Positions 23,861-34,472 of a DNA stretch of 64,000 bases are shown here, piece after piece. The notes beneath the pieces are model-generated. The model made no database searches and was not told where the DNA came from. It saw only the letters and a program-made list of their open reading frames with translations. The translations under genes and the position numbers were made by a program. Numbering within the stretch: position 1 is the stretch's first letter; every line of letters begins with the position of its first letter. This DNA comes from Lithobates sylvaticus. Lineage: Eukaryota > Chordata > Amphibia > Anura > Ranidae. The stretch lies in the NCBI GenBank assembly GCA_028564925.1, contig CM053027.1, forward strand, positions 243,189,649 through 243,253,648, given 5' to 3'.

Positions 23861-24067
23861 CTCTTTAAGAAGACGGACAGCAGCTTTGACAGGTGGGGTA
23901 ACGCAGTTCAATGTAGAGAAACAGTTTTAACATTCACATGAGGTGCAGTAAACTCATGCAACCATGTGCTTCACAAGATGGCGGATGGCACTGAGCTTGA
24001 TTGCAGATCAGGCACACACATATAAACAGCAGGCTGTGTGAATTCTATACATCTTTCTGACTCCAAT

Positions 24068-24425
24068 TGTTGTGAAGCGATTTATCCCTTGTGAGACCTC
24101 TATGCCTGGCCTTTTATAAGATATAATCACTGATCAGATCGTTTGAACTCCCCAAATACTGCAGCTTACAATGCAGAATACATGTGCCCTGTTACATGTG
24201 GCTTGTTAGCTGCATCCATGACACAGGAAGTACAATCACAGGAAAAAGGGTGGAGCATTACATACAAAGGAAGTGTGTCATAACATAAAGGAAAAATAAC
24301 ATCAGAAAACAAGTGCATTACCACAAAAGGTCACTAGATGGCATCATGTGAACTAAATATAAAACGTCCATAGAAATGATTAAGGAACAATCTATATAAA
24401 TTCTATGCCCCGTTGGGGCAGCACA
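24068..24425 (-). repeat. Probable 5' LTR of the BEL/Pao element
   Basis: On the plus strand the segment begins TGTTGTG and ends CAGCACA, which are mutually inverted as LTR ends should be. Just inside the element (minus strand) comes TGGAGTCAGAAAG, a plausible primer-binding start two bases after the LTR. The right edge abuts a CR1 3' UTR relic at 24,426. No second LTR is in the window to compare, so the limits are inferred. Confidence 0.5.
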
Positions 24426-24592
24426 ACTATCCTATACCCAAAGTTGATCCAGAGGAAGGAAAAAAGAACAATAAAGCATGATCCAATTTGTTCCAGCCCC
24501 CAAGAGGCAATTGTATGTTCCCTAGATCAACTTTACTTCTAAATTATCCAGTTATATTTTGTACATTTAGAAAAGAATCCAGGCCTTTTTTG
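24426..24592 (-). repeat. CR1-type LINE 3' UTR fragment
   Basis: Reverse-complemented, this reads AAGGCCTGGATTC, CTAAATGTAC, TAAAGTTGATC and AATTGCCTCTTGGGGG, matching in order the 3' UTR of the CR1 copy at 54,560-54,760. It is truncated at both ends. Confidence 0.75.
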
Positions 24593-24955
24593 TTTTAAAA
24601 CAATCAACATGTTTCACTAATCAATAAACAAACAAACAAGTAAACATGTTTCTTTTGAATGAAATTCTCTAAAGCTCTTTTCATTGTTTTCAGGGTCATG
24701 AAACATTGCCTGATTGTGCACAGTCTTATCACAGGCTCAACTGGTTAGGTAGTTAATCACAACAAAGTCCAAGTTTGCATACAACTTTTATTTCAAATAA
24801 ATTTGAACTCTGTTCTAAATGCATGCTGTCTTCACACATAGTAAGCATTTTAACTATATTAAACTGGAAATTATGTGTTTGAGGCTCAGTCTTGAAGTTA
24901 TTTTTGAAGTGCACAGTTTAAGTCTTCTTGACCAAGTAAGGTTGGCACTAGTATT
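24593..24955. other. No recognisable feature
   Basis: About 360 bp of AT-rich unique-looking sequence. I see no motif, repeat or coding signal. Confidence 0.4.
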
Positions 24956-25330
24956 GGGTGAATGGTTCGGCAGTTCGCCTTACACCTGAATTTGCAGGGT
25001 GCTCACCGCATGTTCAATTTTTTTTTTTATTGTTTCACTTTAAGCATAATAAAATCACTGCTCCTGAAAAAAAAAACGATTGTTTTTGAAAACATGTTTT
25101 TTGCATTGGGCAGTACCCAGACCCCCATACCCCTTGTATGGCCAATTACATATAAGCCTTCAAAATGGGCACTTTTGACTTAACCTGTTCGGCCCCCATA
25201 CACTTCAATGGGGTTTGCCGTTCAGGTTAGAACTTTTCCCCTGTTTCAGAGTTCTGCTACAAACCAAACGGGGTGTTTGGCCCATGTGTAGTGTGCACCA
25301 TCTGATTTAGGCAAAGTGTCCCATGTACCT
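24956..25330 (+). repeat. Dispersed non-coding repeat (copy 1)
   Basis: The stretch shares ordered blocks with 57,880-58,190 in the same orientation: TTTCACTTTAAG, AATAAAATCA, TTTTGGGCATTG/TTTTGCATTGGG, GCAGTACCCAG.CCCCCATA and ATATAAGCCTT.AAAATGGG. It closes with a TTCGG...CACTTCAATGGGGTTTG patch that I associate with a common frog repeat. No coding sequence. Both copies are diverged, so the insertions are old. Confidence 0.7.
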
Positions 25331-25429
25331 ATCTAGAACTTGTGCTTGAATTTGGCACAATACTATTACAACCATAACATATAACCATAACACATATCTC
25401 TAAGTAGAACTGATGGTCAAAACTTGCTA

Positions 25430-26040
25430 TTGGCTTCTTTGTGTACAATATAACCCCAGGCCTGGGTGGCTTTCCTATAGAGTGGTACCTGCAATATAAA
25501 GACATCCTAATACCTCACCTGCTTTGGGTATTCACCTGTGCATTTGAGGATGGGCACTTACCACCCTGTATGTCTGAGACATTAATTGTACGTATTCCAA
25601 AACCACATAAAGACCATCTCTATTGTGAATCCTACCATCCCATCTCGTTAATTAAGTCAGACATCAAATTCTTAGCCACAGTCCTTTCTCATAGTCTAAA
25701 CAAGGTGATTCCTGCTATTCTTCACTCAGACCAAACAAATTTTCTCCTAGGGAGATCCACCTCTACTAACTTACGTAGGCTTTTCTCTAATATGCAGGCC
25801 ACACATGATGCTTTGGGATCTAGGGTCGTTCTGACACATAAAGCCTTTGACCTGGTCTAATGGACCTTCCTGCAGGAGGTATTTGTGAAATTTGGCTTCG
25901 AAGATAATTTCCCTAGGTGGATTAGATTGCTTTACCACAAACCATGGTCTAGAATACAGGTGAACCTTTATATTTCTGAGGCCTTTACTATATTGCGGGC
26001 ACCAGACAGGGTTGCCCCCCTATAACCCCTATTGCTCGCC
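25430..26040 (+). pseudogene. Tx1/L1-type ORF2 fragment, RT motifs 1-4
   Basis: The plus strand gives GLGGFPIEWYLQYKD (GPDG block), IVRIPKPHKDHLYCESYHPI (IPKPGKD...YRPISL), DIKFLATVLSHSLNKVI and SDQTNFLLGRSTSTNLRRLF (QTGF..GR block), then THKAFDLV (normally DAEKAFD) with a stop, then FVKFGFEDNFPRWIRLLY. The catalytic FADD part is missing. It is a decayed piece of a Tx1-type LINE, with the aspartate-bearing AEKAFD motif changed. Confidence 0.85.
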
Positions 26041-26430
26041 CTGATAAATAGATTGTGACAGAATTGATACAATCTAATTCTACTATAGTTGTACTAGTTA
26101 CTAATGGATGATCTGGTGTCTGAGATGATTTTCAATTGGCACCCATTAACTCACCACAAAAGAGTGCATTTTTGAAATTAGCAACTTTCAAATGCATTTT
26201 TGGTTATTGTATGGCCAGCATAAGATGGAATCCGGTCAGGTTTTCTGGGTCATCTTGGCAGTGTGGGATCCAAACCGGGTTTTAATTCCCACTTGAAAAA
26301 ATCCCAAGAAGTGTATATTGATTGGTTTGCGTGAAAGTTATAGCACCTATAAACTATGGTGTACTCTCTGGGGATCTGAAAAAAAAAATTGTTTCTCTAC
26401 ATAAAGATGGCCTAGGCTATAAAAATAATG
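26041..26430. other. Repeat relics, no gene
   Basis: Contains GATTGGTTTGCG with AAAGTTATAG and a TATAAACTA patch near 26,318-26,365, related to the terminal repeat at 2,640-2,690 in opposite orientation. Otherwise nothing is recognised. Confidence 0.4.
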
Positions 26431-26432
26431 GT

Positions 26433-28007
26433 GGCCACACAAAATATTGACACTTTGGGCCCAATTTGGACATTTTCACTTAGGGGTGTACTCACTTTTG
26501 TTGCCAGCAGTTTAGACTGTGCCCTGTTACATGTGTACAGCTTGTACAACAATGTACATTTGCTGTCCCCTCAAAATAACTCAACACAGCCATTAATGTC
26601 TAAACCACTGGCAAAAAAAGTACGACCCTAAGTGAAAATGTCCAAATTGGGCCCAAAGTGTCAATATTTTGTGTGGCCATGATTAATTTCCAGCACTGCC
26701 TTAACCCTCTTGGGCATGGAGTTCACCAGAGATTCACAGGTTGCCACTGGATTCCTCTTCCACTCATCCATGATGACATCACAAAGCTGGTGGATGTTAG
26801 AGACCTTGAGCTCCTCCACCTTCCATTTGAGGATGCCCCACAGATGCTCAATAGGGTTTAGGTCTGGAGACATGCTTGGCCAGTCCATCGCCTTTACCCT
26901 CAGCTTCTTTAACAAGGTAGTGGTCATCTCAGAGGTGTGTTTGGGGTCATTATGTTGGAATACTGCCCTGCAGCTGAGTCTCTGAAGAGAGAGGATCATG
27001 CTCTGCTTCAGTATGTCACAGTACATGTTGGCATTCATGGTTCCCTCAATGAACTGTAGCTCCCCAGTGCCGGCAGCACTCATAGGTAAGACACACTTGT
27101 CCTTGTACTCCTCACCTGGTTACTGCCACACACGCTTGACACCATCTGAACCAGTAGGTTTATCATGGTCTCATCTGGACGTGGTTCCAGTAATCCATGT
27201 CATTAGTCTGCTTGTCTTCCGCAAACTGTTTGCAGGCTTTCTTGTGCATCATGTTTAGAAAAGGCTTCTTTCGGGGACGACAGCCATGCAGACCAATTTG
27301 ATGCAGTGTGTGGCGTATGGTCTGAGCACTGACAGGATGACCCCCCACCCCTTCAACCTCTGAAGCAATGCTGGCAGCAGTCATACATCTATCTCCCAAA
27401 GACAACCTCTGGATATGATGCTGAGCACGTGCCCTCAATTTCTTTGGTCGACCATGGCGAGGCCTGTTCCGAGTGTAACCTGTCCTGTTGAACTGCTGTA
27501 TGGTCTTGGCCACTGTGCTGCAGCTCAGTTTCAGGGTCTTGGCAATCTTCTTATAGCCTAGGCTATCTTTATGTAGAGCAACAATTCTTTTTTTTTCAGA
27601 TACTCAGAGAGTTCTTTGTCATGAGGTGCCATGTTGAACTTCCATTGACCAGTATGAGAGAGAGAGCAATAACGCCAAATTTAACACACCTACTCCCCAT
27701 TCACTCCTAAGACCTTGTAACACTAATAAGTCACATGGCACCGGAAGAGGAAAAGGGCTAATTGGGCACAATTTGGACATTTTCACTTAGGGGTGTACTC
27801 ACTTTTGTTGCCAATGGTTTAGACATTAATGGCTGTGTGTTGAGTTATTTTGAGGGGACAGCAAATTTACAATGTTATACAACATGTACACTCACTACTT
27901 TACATTGTAGCAAAGTGTCATTTCTTCAGTGTTGTCACATGAAAAGATATATATATATATAATATTTACAAAAATGTGAGGGGTGTACTCACTTTTGTGA
28001 GATACTG
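26433..28007 (-). mobile_element. Tc1-like DNA transposon
   Basis: A minus-strand Tc1/mariner element with transposase between 27,650 and 26,661 and an inner-to-outer terminal repeat of about 240 bp at 27,760-28,007, ending GGGGTGTACTCACTTTTGTG and AGATACTG. The left side has the matching inner repeat (26,530-26,690), but its outer end is replaced by an inverted copy: 26,433-26,517 is the near-complement of 26,598-26,678. Long terminal repeats carrying two transposase-binding-like patches (GGGGTGTACTCACTTTTGT twice on the right side) resemble the IR/DR layout of Sleeping Beauty relatives. The element is defective. Confidence 0.88.
26661..27650 (-). pseudogene. Tc1 transposase, frameshifted
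   Basis: The N-terminal DNA-binding part at 27,513-27,163 includes AKTIQQFNRTGYTRNRPRHG and RPKKL (paired helix-turn-helix and GRPKK hook), then IASEVEGVGGHPVSAQTIRH. The catalytic part at 27,083-26,661 carries HNDPKHTS (second catalytic Asp) and SPDLNPIEHLWGILK (catalytic Glu), a DD34E arrangement. The first catalytic Asp (W.DET motif) falls in the damaged join at 27,160-27,090. Earlier codons up to about 27,650 hold the decayed start. Not functional as it stands. Confidence 0.88.
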
Positions 28008-28016
28008 TGTATATAT

Positions 28017-28147
28017 ATTTATGGTCTAGAGCCCTACGGACGATATGAGTAACGATGACACACAGGAACAACACAAAACTTACCAACATGAAATAGACCC
28101 GAAAGCGTGCCTTGGTCTACCGTATGGTACACCAAAATAAGGGGGCA
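28017..28147 (-). repeat. Ngaro split direct repeat B2
   Basis: Identical over 131 bp to 28,358-28,488 in the same orientation (offset 341). It forms the outer 3' end of the element and abuts an AT tract next to the Tc1 end. Confidence 0.92.
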
Positions 28148-28259
28148 TACCCTAGATAAGGAGTGATAAAATAAGTAGTTATGGAATAATGTGAAATGAG
28201 TATTCGGTCTGGGGTAAGAATACTTGGAAGAGGCTTTTAAAAAGGGGAGGGTGGGTGGG

Positions 28260-28359
28260 TATCTTGCACAGGAAACCGACAAAGACCGGCGGCCTTTGGG
28301 CTGCTTAAATACCCTCCGGGCTCCTCCCATAACTGCAGGCCGGTACCCGGCCTTCCAAT
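28260..28359 (-). repeat. Ngaro split direct repeat A2
   Basis: About 100 bp matching 34,339-34,438 in the same orientation with two differences seen. It lies between B1 and B2, as the split-repeat model predicts. Confidence 0.92.
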
Positions 28360-28488
28360 TTATGGTCTAGAGCCCTACGGACGATATGAGTAACGATGAC
28401 ACACAGGAACAACACAAAACTTACCAACATGAAATAGACCCGAAAGCGTGCCTTGGTCTACCGTATGGTACACCAAAATAAGGGGGCA
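28358..28488 (-). repeat. Ngaro split direct repeat B1
   Basis: Partner of B2; directly follows the recombinase region on the minus strand. Confidence 0.92.
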
Positions 28489-28510
28489 AAAACTTTCAGG
28501 TAGGGGATAA

Positions 28511-29483
28511 TTATTTATTAAAGGTAAATGTCAGTAGGGCAAAGGCCTGAGCCATCTCCAACTGTGGGTTAGGTATGTAGCGAGAGAAGCAGGCCGACTT
28601 CCACCGACCTAGTTTCTTGATCACATGGTCCGGAACCCCCTGTCTTGAGGCCGTCGTGGCCGCCCCGATCCGGAATGAATGCCTGGAGTACTGGCTGGGG
28701 TCCAATTGAAGATTGCCGAGAAGGACCTGGACATGTTCCACAAACTGTGACGAGTTGAGGGGTTTAACTGGAAAGGGTAAAAGCGGACTGGAACCTGGGC
28801 GGTCGGATAACAGTGCCGTCAACCGGTTTAACACAGTAACTGGGCACCAGTTGTTGGGGGTCCTGTACAGGTGTATATCTGCTCCGGAACCTCGCTGCTG
28901 AGTTTTAGACATCGCCAAGTGAAGAACATAGTGATCCTGGTGGCGGCAGAGGTTACTTTTATGTAAGATTGGACCCGCTGGGTGGCTGCGAGTGAACTCG
29001 CTGGGCCGAAGAAAACCCATAAAATGCCATGTGTATCGCAGCCTGCAGGACGGTGCTGAGGAGGAGACCAAAAGGGGACCTATCCAGGATGTCAGACATC
29101 CCCTTAAAGATCTCCCCAGTGATAGGCAGCCGCTTAGGGCTGACTGGCGGCTGGTGTTTCTGAACTCCACGCAGTAGAGCCCTCACTGCGTGGCAGGAGA
29201 ACACTGAAGGCCTCGCGGGGTCTTGAAGTGACAAGTAGTGCTGCACCCCGGCCACGTACTGGCGTATCGTGCTGTGTGACAGTGCCAAGTGAGAATGGCA
29301 ATAAGCGATACACGCCAGAACCTGCTTGACGCTGGAAGATTCACGGGGGCGTTGGGGCAGGAACTTATTAAAAGCCCTCCAGGCCGTCCGGTAGGCCCGC
29401 CGGGTGTTGCGGGCGAGCGAAGAGTTGATGATGCTAGTAGCTGACTGTAAATGTGGGGCTTGTCCCAGGTCAGCTGTGACCAA
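28511..29483 (-). pseudogene. Ngaro tyrosine recombinase region
   Basis: Shows the phage-integrase fold motifs: an N-terminal SAM-like part (NTRRAYRTAWRAFNKFLPQ), a first-arginine region (LRPSEFTRS), the H-x-x-R box in SRHSFRIGAA, and LGRWKSACFSRYI with the nucleophile tyrosine. It would catalyse integration of the circular intermediate. It overlaps the RNase H region, as is common in this group. Part of a fossil element. Confidence 0.88.
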
Positions 29484-31011
29484 TCCGGGATAGTGGCTGA
29501 GAGATGGTAGGCTCCCGGCATCTGTTCAAAGAAAGAAATAAAGTTAAAACGGGAGAGTGCGTCCGCTGCTGAGTTAAACTTCCCTAGAATGAACGAGCAG
29601 TAAACATTAAACTGATGTTGTAGGGATAGCTGGACCAGTCTGCGGAGGAAGGACATGACGGGCCCGGATTTAGACCTGCCCTTGCTGATGATCTCGGCTG
29701 TGGCTTGATTGTCTGTCGTAAAAGCCACAGTCTGTCCAGACCAACGGTGACCCCATAGGTGCGCGGCTGCTACGATGGGGAACAGCTCAAAGAGGGCTGA
29801 CGTGGTAGTGAAGCCCGGTGTGGCTAGTGCCTGAGGAGGCCAAGGGGCGGCGAACCACAAATGGCCAAAAATGGCGGCACATCCTGTGGATGCCGCCGCA
29901 TCTATCACCACCTGAGGTGACAGCGAGGACACTACTGGGATGAAGAGGGACACACCGTTCCAACTACTGAGAAGGTCTTCCCACATGGCCAGATCTGCCC
30001 TGGCTGCTGAATCCAGCCTGATGACCTGGTCTGGGTCCTGAGTGTAGGACAGGAAAACCAGCAGCCGGGAACAAAGGAGCGGCCCTGGGGGATGATCCTC
30101 ATGGCAAAATTTAACATCCCGAGGAGAGACTGAAGTTGCTTCTGAGTACATCCCCCCACCCGAGTGAACTCTTGTAGAACCGTCCTGATACGGTCCAATT
30201 TACCTGCGGGAAGGCTGGCCTGCATGGCTAGAGTGTCAAGGTCGACGCCTAAGAACGTGATCTTGTGCGCCGGGCCGTCAACCTTGTGTTCCGCTATGGG
30301 GACGTTCAGATTGTTGAAAACAGTCCTCAACTTTCCAAGGTCCCCTGGGGGAGCCCCGGGTGGTTCAATCAAAAGGAAGTCATCCAAATAGTGGATGACC
30401 TCGTGGCACTGTGCCTCGTGGAGAAGGATCCACGGCAGGGTCTCCGCGAACTTATCAAACAACCATGGACTACTCTTAGACCCGAAGGTCAACTTGGTTG
30501 CGAAATAATATCGCTCCCTCCACTTGATGCCGTGCCAGCACCACAGGGAGGGATGTATAGGCAGCAGCTTGAAGGCGTCAGATATGTCCGCCTTCGAGAG
30601 CCAAGCCCCCACCCCGGCCCTGAGTATGGCCTGGATAGCCATATCTACCGAAGCGTACTTCAGTGAGAACTCCTCGGAGGGAATGAGCGAGTTGAGACTG
30701 GGAACGACGGAAGAATGAGGCGCTGACAGATCATACACCAGACGTTTTTTATTTGAAAATTTTCCCTGTACAAGCCCGATAGGGCTAACCCTCCAGATAC
30801 TAAAGGGGGACTGACTGAACGGGCCTATCATAAAGTCCCGATCCAACTCCGTCTGAAGAAGGACGTCGATAGCTGGCTCATCTGTTGCTGCTGAGCGCAA
30901 GTTCCGACATTCGTGGGTGGTGTGGGGCAGGGTGATGAGCCCGGTATGAAACCCATCAGTGAAACCTCGGATGAGGTAGCTGGCGAGTGACGGAGTGGGG
31001 TGTGAGGTCAA
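29183..31011 (-). pseudogene. Ngaro reverse transcriptase and RNase H region
   Basis: The RT part has SPIGLVQGKFSNKKRLVYDL, WLSKADISDAFKLLPIH (motif A Asp), TFGSKSSPWLF and VIHYLDDFLL (catalytic LDD). RNase H-like sequence follows with FTTDNQATAEIISKGRSKS and NSAADALSR. Read as parts of one fossil element. Confidence 0.9.
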
Positions 31012-31047
31012 GTAAACATCGAGCCAAAGGACATTGACCCGGCTTAG

Positions 31048-32268
31048 TCACGGTTTCTTCTGCTTGACCTCACACAGGACCCTGGGGTGCGCCCTCTGGC
31101 ATAGGGTGCAAACGTGCAAGAGCCGGCACTGGCTGAAATTGCAGGAGCCGTAGTTGAAGTTATTGCAAATGGCGGCTCCCCCAACATTCCGCACCGGACG
31201 TCCCAACTTGTCCACCTTCTGCCCTTGGGCCGGGGCCTGCTGAGCCTGACTCGTGCTGGTAGAGGCCGTGCTAGCTGTCGGGTGGACAGAGACTATGTTG
31301 GCACACCAGACCGCGGTGTGGGATGCTGACTGACAGACAGCACATAGTGGGGACCGTAGACCCGCAAAGTGGCGGCAGAACAACTCGGTGTCCACTACAC
31401 TCCAGTCCGTTGTCAAATGGAATTGTAAGAATCTGGCCGCGGCTTTGGCCGAGAAGGACCAATGATAATCGTAGAATGCTGAACCACCGTATTTGTGGCC
31501 CAGGTCTACGATTAAATGGAGGTAGAGGTCCAGTTCCTCCCGCCTGCCCGGGGAGGCTGAACACAGCACGTCCCTGAACATGCCGAAAGCGAGCGTGAAC
31601 TCAGGCACCGTGAGCTTTCTGTTGATCCTCGGATCCTTTGCCTTCAAAACCACCGAGACGTCCCCCCAGGTGTAGGCCTTGTTCTCCGCCAAATCATGGA
31701 CCGAGATCATGAGTGAGGCCAGGTTAACGTCTCTGCCCTCTAAAATGTCCTTCTTTACGCTGGGTGGCACCAGGTGGGAAGGATGAATGGTAGTTGTGGC
31801 AAGCTCACTACCTGCGGCCGGCGCACTGATGGCTGGGACCACCGCGGGGTCCGGAACCGTGGCGGCCGGGCTGGTCTCTAGACGTAACACCCTGTCCTGG
31901 ACCTCAATGATCGAGGAAGACAGGGAAGATACGAGGGCGTGTAGCTGAGCGACGGCGGTTGAAATGGATTCCAAGGACGCCTGCTGGCTGCTGGAACCGG
32001 CTGCAGCCGGTGGTGGGAAGAGGAGCCTGAATAGCTCCGCCTTCCTGGCCGTGGACGAGAAGGGTATCCCTCTGCGCCTCAGCTCGGCGGACAGCCTGGG
32101 AATTGTCCATGCCCTAAGGGACTGGACACTGCCAGCCTCGGAGGCTGACGCCGGAGATAGCGGGGTGGTGAGGTCATCGCTGCCGACTGACGACATGGCG
32201 GCTGCCAAGACCCGTTGATTAGTTGACTGGTCACGTGTCTGCAGGCTGGGCCTATAAAGAGGTGACAA
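31048..32268 (-). CDS. Ngaro gag-like protein (406 aa)
   Basis: An open region on the minus strand with a SAP-like segment (IPRLSAELRRRGIPFSSTAR), a hydrophobic helical stretch, and Cys/His groups near the end (CNNFNYGSCNFSQCRLLHVC, then CQRAHPRVLC), a C3H-type nucleic-acid-binding tail seen in DIRS-group gags. Position just upstream of the RT fits its gag role. The role in particle assembly is inferred from the family. Confidence 0.82.
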   Translation of the reverse strand: MSPLYRPSLQTRDQSTNQRVLAAAMSSVGSDDLTTPLSPASASEAGSVQSLRAWTIPRLSAELRRRGIPFSSTARKAELFRLLFPPPAAAGSSSQQASLESISTAVAQLHALVSSLSSSIIEVQDRVLRLETSPAATVPDPAVVPAISAPAAGSELATTTIHPSHLVPPSVKKDILEGRDVNLASLMISVHDLAENKAYTWGDVSVVLKAKDPRINRKLTVPEFTLAFGMFRDVLCSASPGRREELDLYLHLIVDLGHKYGGSAFYDYHWSFSAKAAARFLQFHLTTDWSVVDTELFCRHFAGLRSPLCAVCQSASHTAVWCANIVSVHPTASTASTSTSQAQQAPAQGQKVDKLGRPVRNVGGAAICNNFNYGSCNFSQCRLLHVCTLCQRAHPRVLCEVKQKKP

Positions 32269-32519
32269 GAAATGAGTTTGGACGTGTAACCTATGGTATA
32301 CGTACCTGCCATGAAAATGCAGGAAACCCCCCCCCCCCCCCCGTGCGTCTTTTTTTTTTCTTTTTTATTACCTGCTGGAACCCTGATCAAGCTGGTGCAG
32401 GTGGACCTACTGAATCCGACTGACCTGAGAGAGTGTGAGAGTAAGTACCTATTTAAGAGCCTGAAACTGCTGCCGTCCTGAGCGACGGTACCCAATGTTG
32501 ATGATAACAACAGGCGATA

Positions 32520-34338
32520 GTGACTTAAGTCGACTGACGTGACAGCTGTGGAATCAAATGACAGACAACCACACGAATAACTGAAATGACATGTTGCCTT
32601 AACTGAAATGAACATCCCGTGACAGGGCCCGGCCCGGTCGTACCGTATGGGGGTGACTGTGAGCCGGACTCTGGAGCACGTACAGAAATGAGACAACCCT
32701 GAACTGAGGCCAACTGCCTGGGTACGCTGGGGCCGAACTGTGACATACTGGCTGCCACTGGGTTCGACTCCAAGTGCTACAGCATGCGTTGGAACGCTAG
32801 CACTCGTGTGACAGTGACCTCGATCATCATGCCACTGTCTAGTGACTGAACCCCTTTTTTTTTTTTGTACTGAAATGCGGCCGGCCTAGGGCACGCCGGC
32901 GCAAATTCGTACAGGGAAGTGACTAAATTAACGCCGGGGCGTGGTAAGGTGACACAGAAATGACATAACATGACAAGGACAAGAATCAAAAGTTTTTTTT
33001 TTTTTTTTTTTTTGCGATTCCGTCCCTGTCGCATGTATTGAAATGAGGCCGGCCTAGGGCACGCCGACACGAATTAGTGCGGGGAAGTGACTGCATTCAT
33101 GCCGGGCGTGGTAAGGTGAGACAGAAATGACATACCATGACAAGGGCAAGAATCAAGAGTGAACGCAACCTATGATGCGATTCCGCCCTTGGCGCATGTA
33201 TCGAAATGAGGCCGGGCAGCCGTGCGTCTGGATTGCCCCGATCGGAGCATCTATGGATGCGACCGGACCCACCCAGAGGTATAGTGACCGAAATGAAACC
33301 ATGACAAAGACTAGATTTCAACAAACCGAGCAATTTGTCACTGAATCTATCTCTGGAGCATGTATCGAAAGGAGGCCGAGCGGCTAGGCGAACCAGTGCG
33401 AATCGATGCATCCCGGATGCGACCGGATTCAGACCGATACGTGGCCAATGACCGAAATCATGCCAAAGACTAGACCCGAGCCCGCATCCGTACGAGCGGT
33501 GGGCCAATCTCTGAACATGTATGGTAATGCGGCCGTGACCTGGGTACCCTGAAACAAATCCGTGCCTGAGTGCGACATGACTTGAATCTGAGTGCGACCA
33601 AGATCGAAATGATGGCATGAACGCCCTGTTTAAATGATGCGAAATGACTTAGCATGACCGAATGGCCTGATACGTTAGCCATGTTTGAAATGACGAAATG
33701 ATTGCCATGCTAATACAATGAAATGGTTCGACACGGTCGAAGAAATTCGTGCAATTAACATGCCAACAGTGACTCGGAACGTAACCAGTGATCCGGCATG
33801 CTGCTGGTATAACTGATTTGACCTGACATGATCGCTGCGTGTGAGTGCGAACGGCACCCGTGAGCGAGCTACGTTTGAACGATTCAAAGCCTGCGTACTC
33901 CGACCGCGTAAGGGGAACCCTTGAGTGCCGGATGCGGCATCGGTCGGAGTGTCATGGCGGGCGGCCCTGAATGTGCGTGCCACCAGGTGGCTCCCGATCG
34001 TGTACAAACTAAAACGTGCGTGTAGCTGTATGGTGTTTTCGAGACAAGCGATGCGTGGTTCGTGAGCTACGTAGATCACAGTTTAGTGACATGATAAGCA
34101 GTGCATGGGAACGTAAAACATGGGAGCCGAAGCCCTACCTGCGACAGCCGAACCAGACTCTTTGTACGGAACTACAACTCGGCGACACGAGTGCGACACA
34201 AAGGGACAACACGACTTACGAACACGGAACGTGGGACTGCAACAACACAAGGAGACGGGCAGACGAAACGGAGCTCACGAACCGGCACCAACAGCGCTTG
34301 TCTCGAACGAGTCGGTCCTAGATGTCTGACGTATCAGA
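32520..34338 (-). repeat. Ngaro leader with about five ~165-bp tandem units
   Basis: No gene is seen. Degenerate units start near 32,876, 33,045, 33,209, 33,374 and 33,530 (steps of about 156-169 bp), each opening with a GAAATG.GGCCG-like phrase and, where preserved, GGCCTAGGGCACGCCG. The first two units carry long T runs (about 32,852-32,867 and 32,991-33,013). Short words GAAATGA and TGACAT recur throughout. A C run and a T run sit near 32,326-32,360 just before gag. Confidence 0.75.
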
Positions 34339-34432
34339 TATCTCGCACAGGAAACCGACAAAGACCGGCGGCCTTTGGGCTGCTTAAATACCCTCCGGGC
34401 TCCTCCCATAACTTCAGGCCGGTACCCGGCCT

Positions 34433-34438
<6 letters not shown>
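34339..34438 (-). repeat. Ngaro split direct repeat A1
   Basis: Partner of A2 and the outer 5' end of the element. It abuts a pure (AT)n tract. Confidence 0.92.

Positions 34439-34470
<32 letters not shown>
34437..34470. repeat. (AT)n microsatellite
   Basis: An uninterrupted AT run of about 16 units between the Ngaro end and the terminal repeat of a Tc1 remnant. Confidence 0.95.

Positions 34471-34472
<2 letters not shown>

Larger units (their letters stand above)
18239..24425 (-). mobile_element. BEL/Pao LTR retrotransposon, decayed
   Basis: A minus-strand fossil with one recognisable 5' LTR (24,068-24,425), gag region (about 23,860-20,124) and part of pol (about 20,092-18,239). The reverse transcriptase core and the 3' LTR are not recognisable, so the 3' part is lost or eroded. 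A Tx1/L1 3' fragment (21,251-22,395) is inserted in the gag region. The element is broken in many places (roughly ten) and is old. Family assignment rests on the gag zinc-finger region and on Pao-type protease and RNase H-like segments. Confidence 0.82.
28017..34438 (-). mobile_element. Ngaro-type tyrosine-recombinase retroelement with split direct repeats
   Basis: A minus-strand fossil that looks nearly whole, with about two breaks. Parts in element order are: repeat A1 (34,438-34,339), a ~2-kb leader with tandem units, gag (32,268-31,048), RT and RNase H (31,011 to about 29,200), tyrosine recombinase (29,483-28,511), repeat B1 (28,488-28,358), A2 (28,359-28,260) and B2 (28,147-28,017). The A1-body-B1-A2-B2 order is the hallmark of Ngaro/PAT-like elements, which replicate through a circle and integrate with a recombinase instead of an integrase. 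B1 and B2 are identical over 131 bp and A1/A2 differ at two of about 100 positions, so the insertion is young. Confidence 0.9.

Noticed and set aside
32870-33620. Possible CRISPR-like array (regular ~165-bp units)
   Set aside because: Units are long and degenerate with no short fixed repeat and unique spacers, in a vertebrate retroelement leader; tandem repetition is the better reading.
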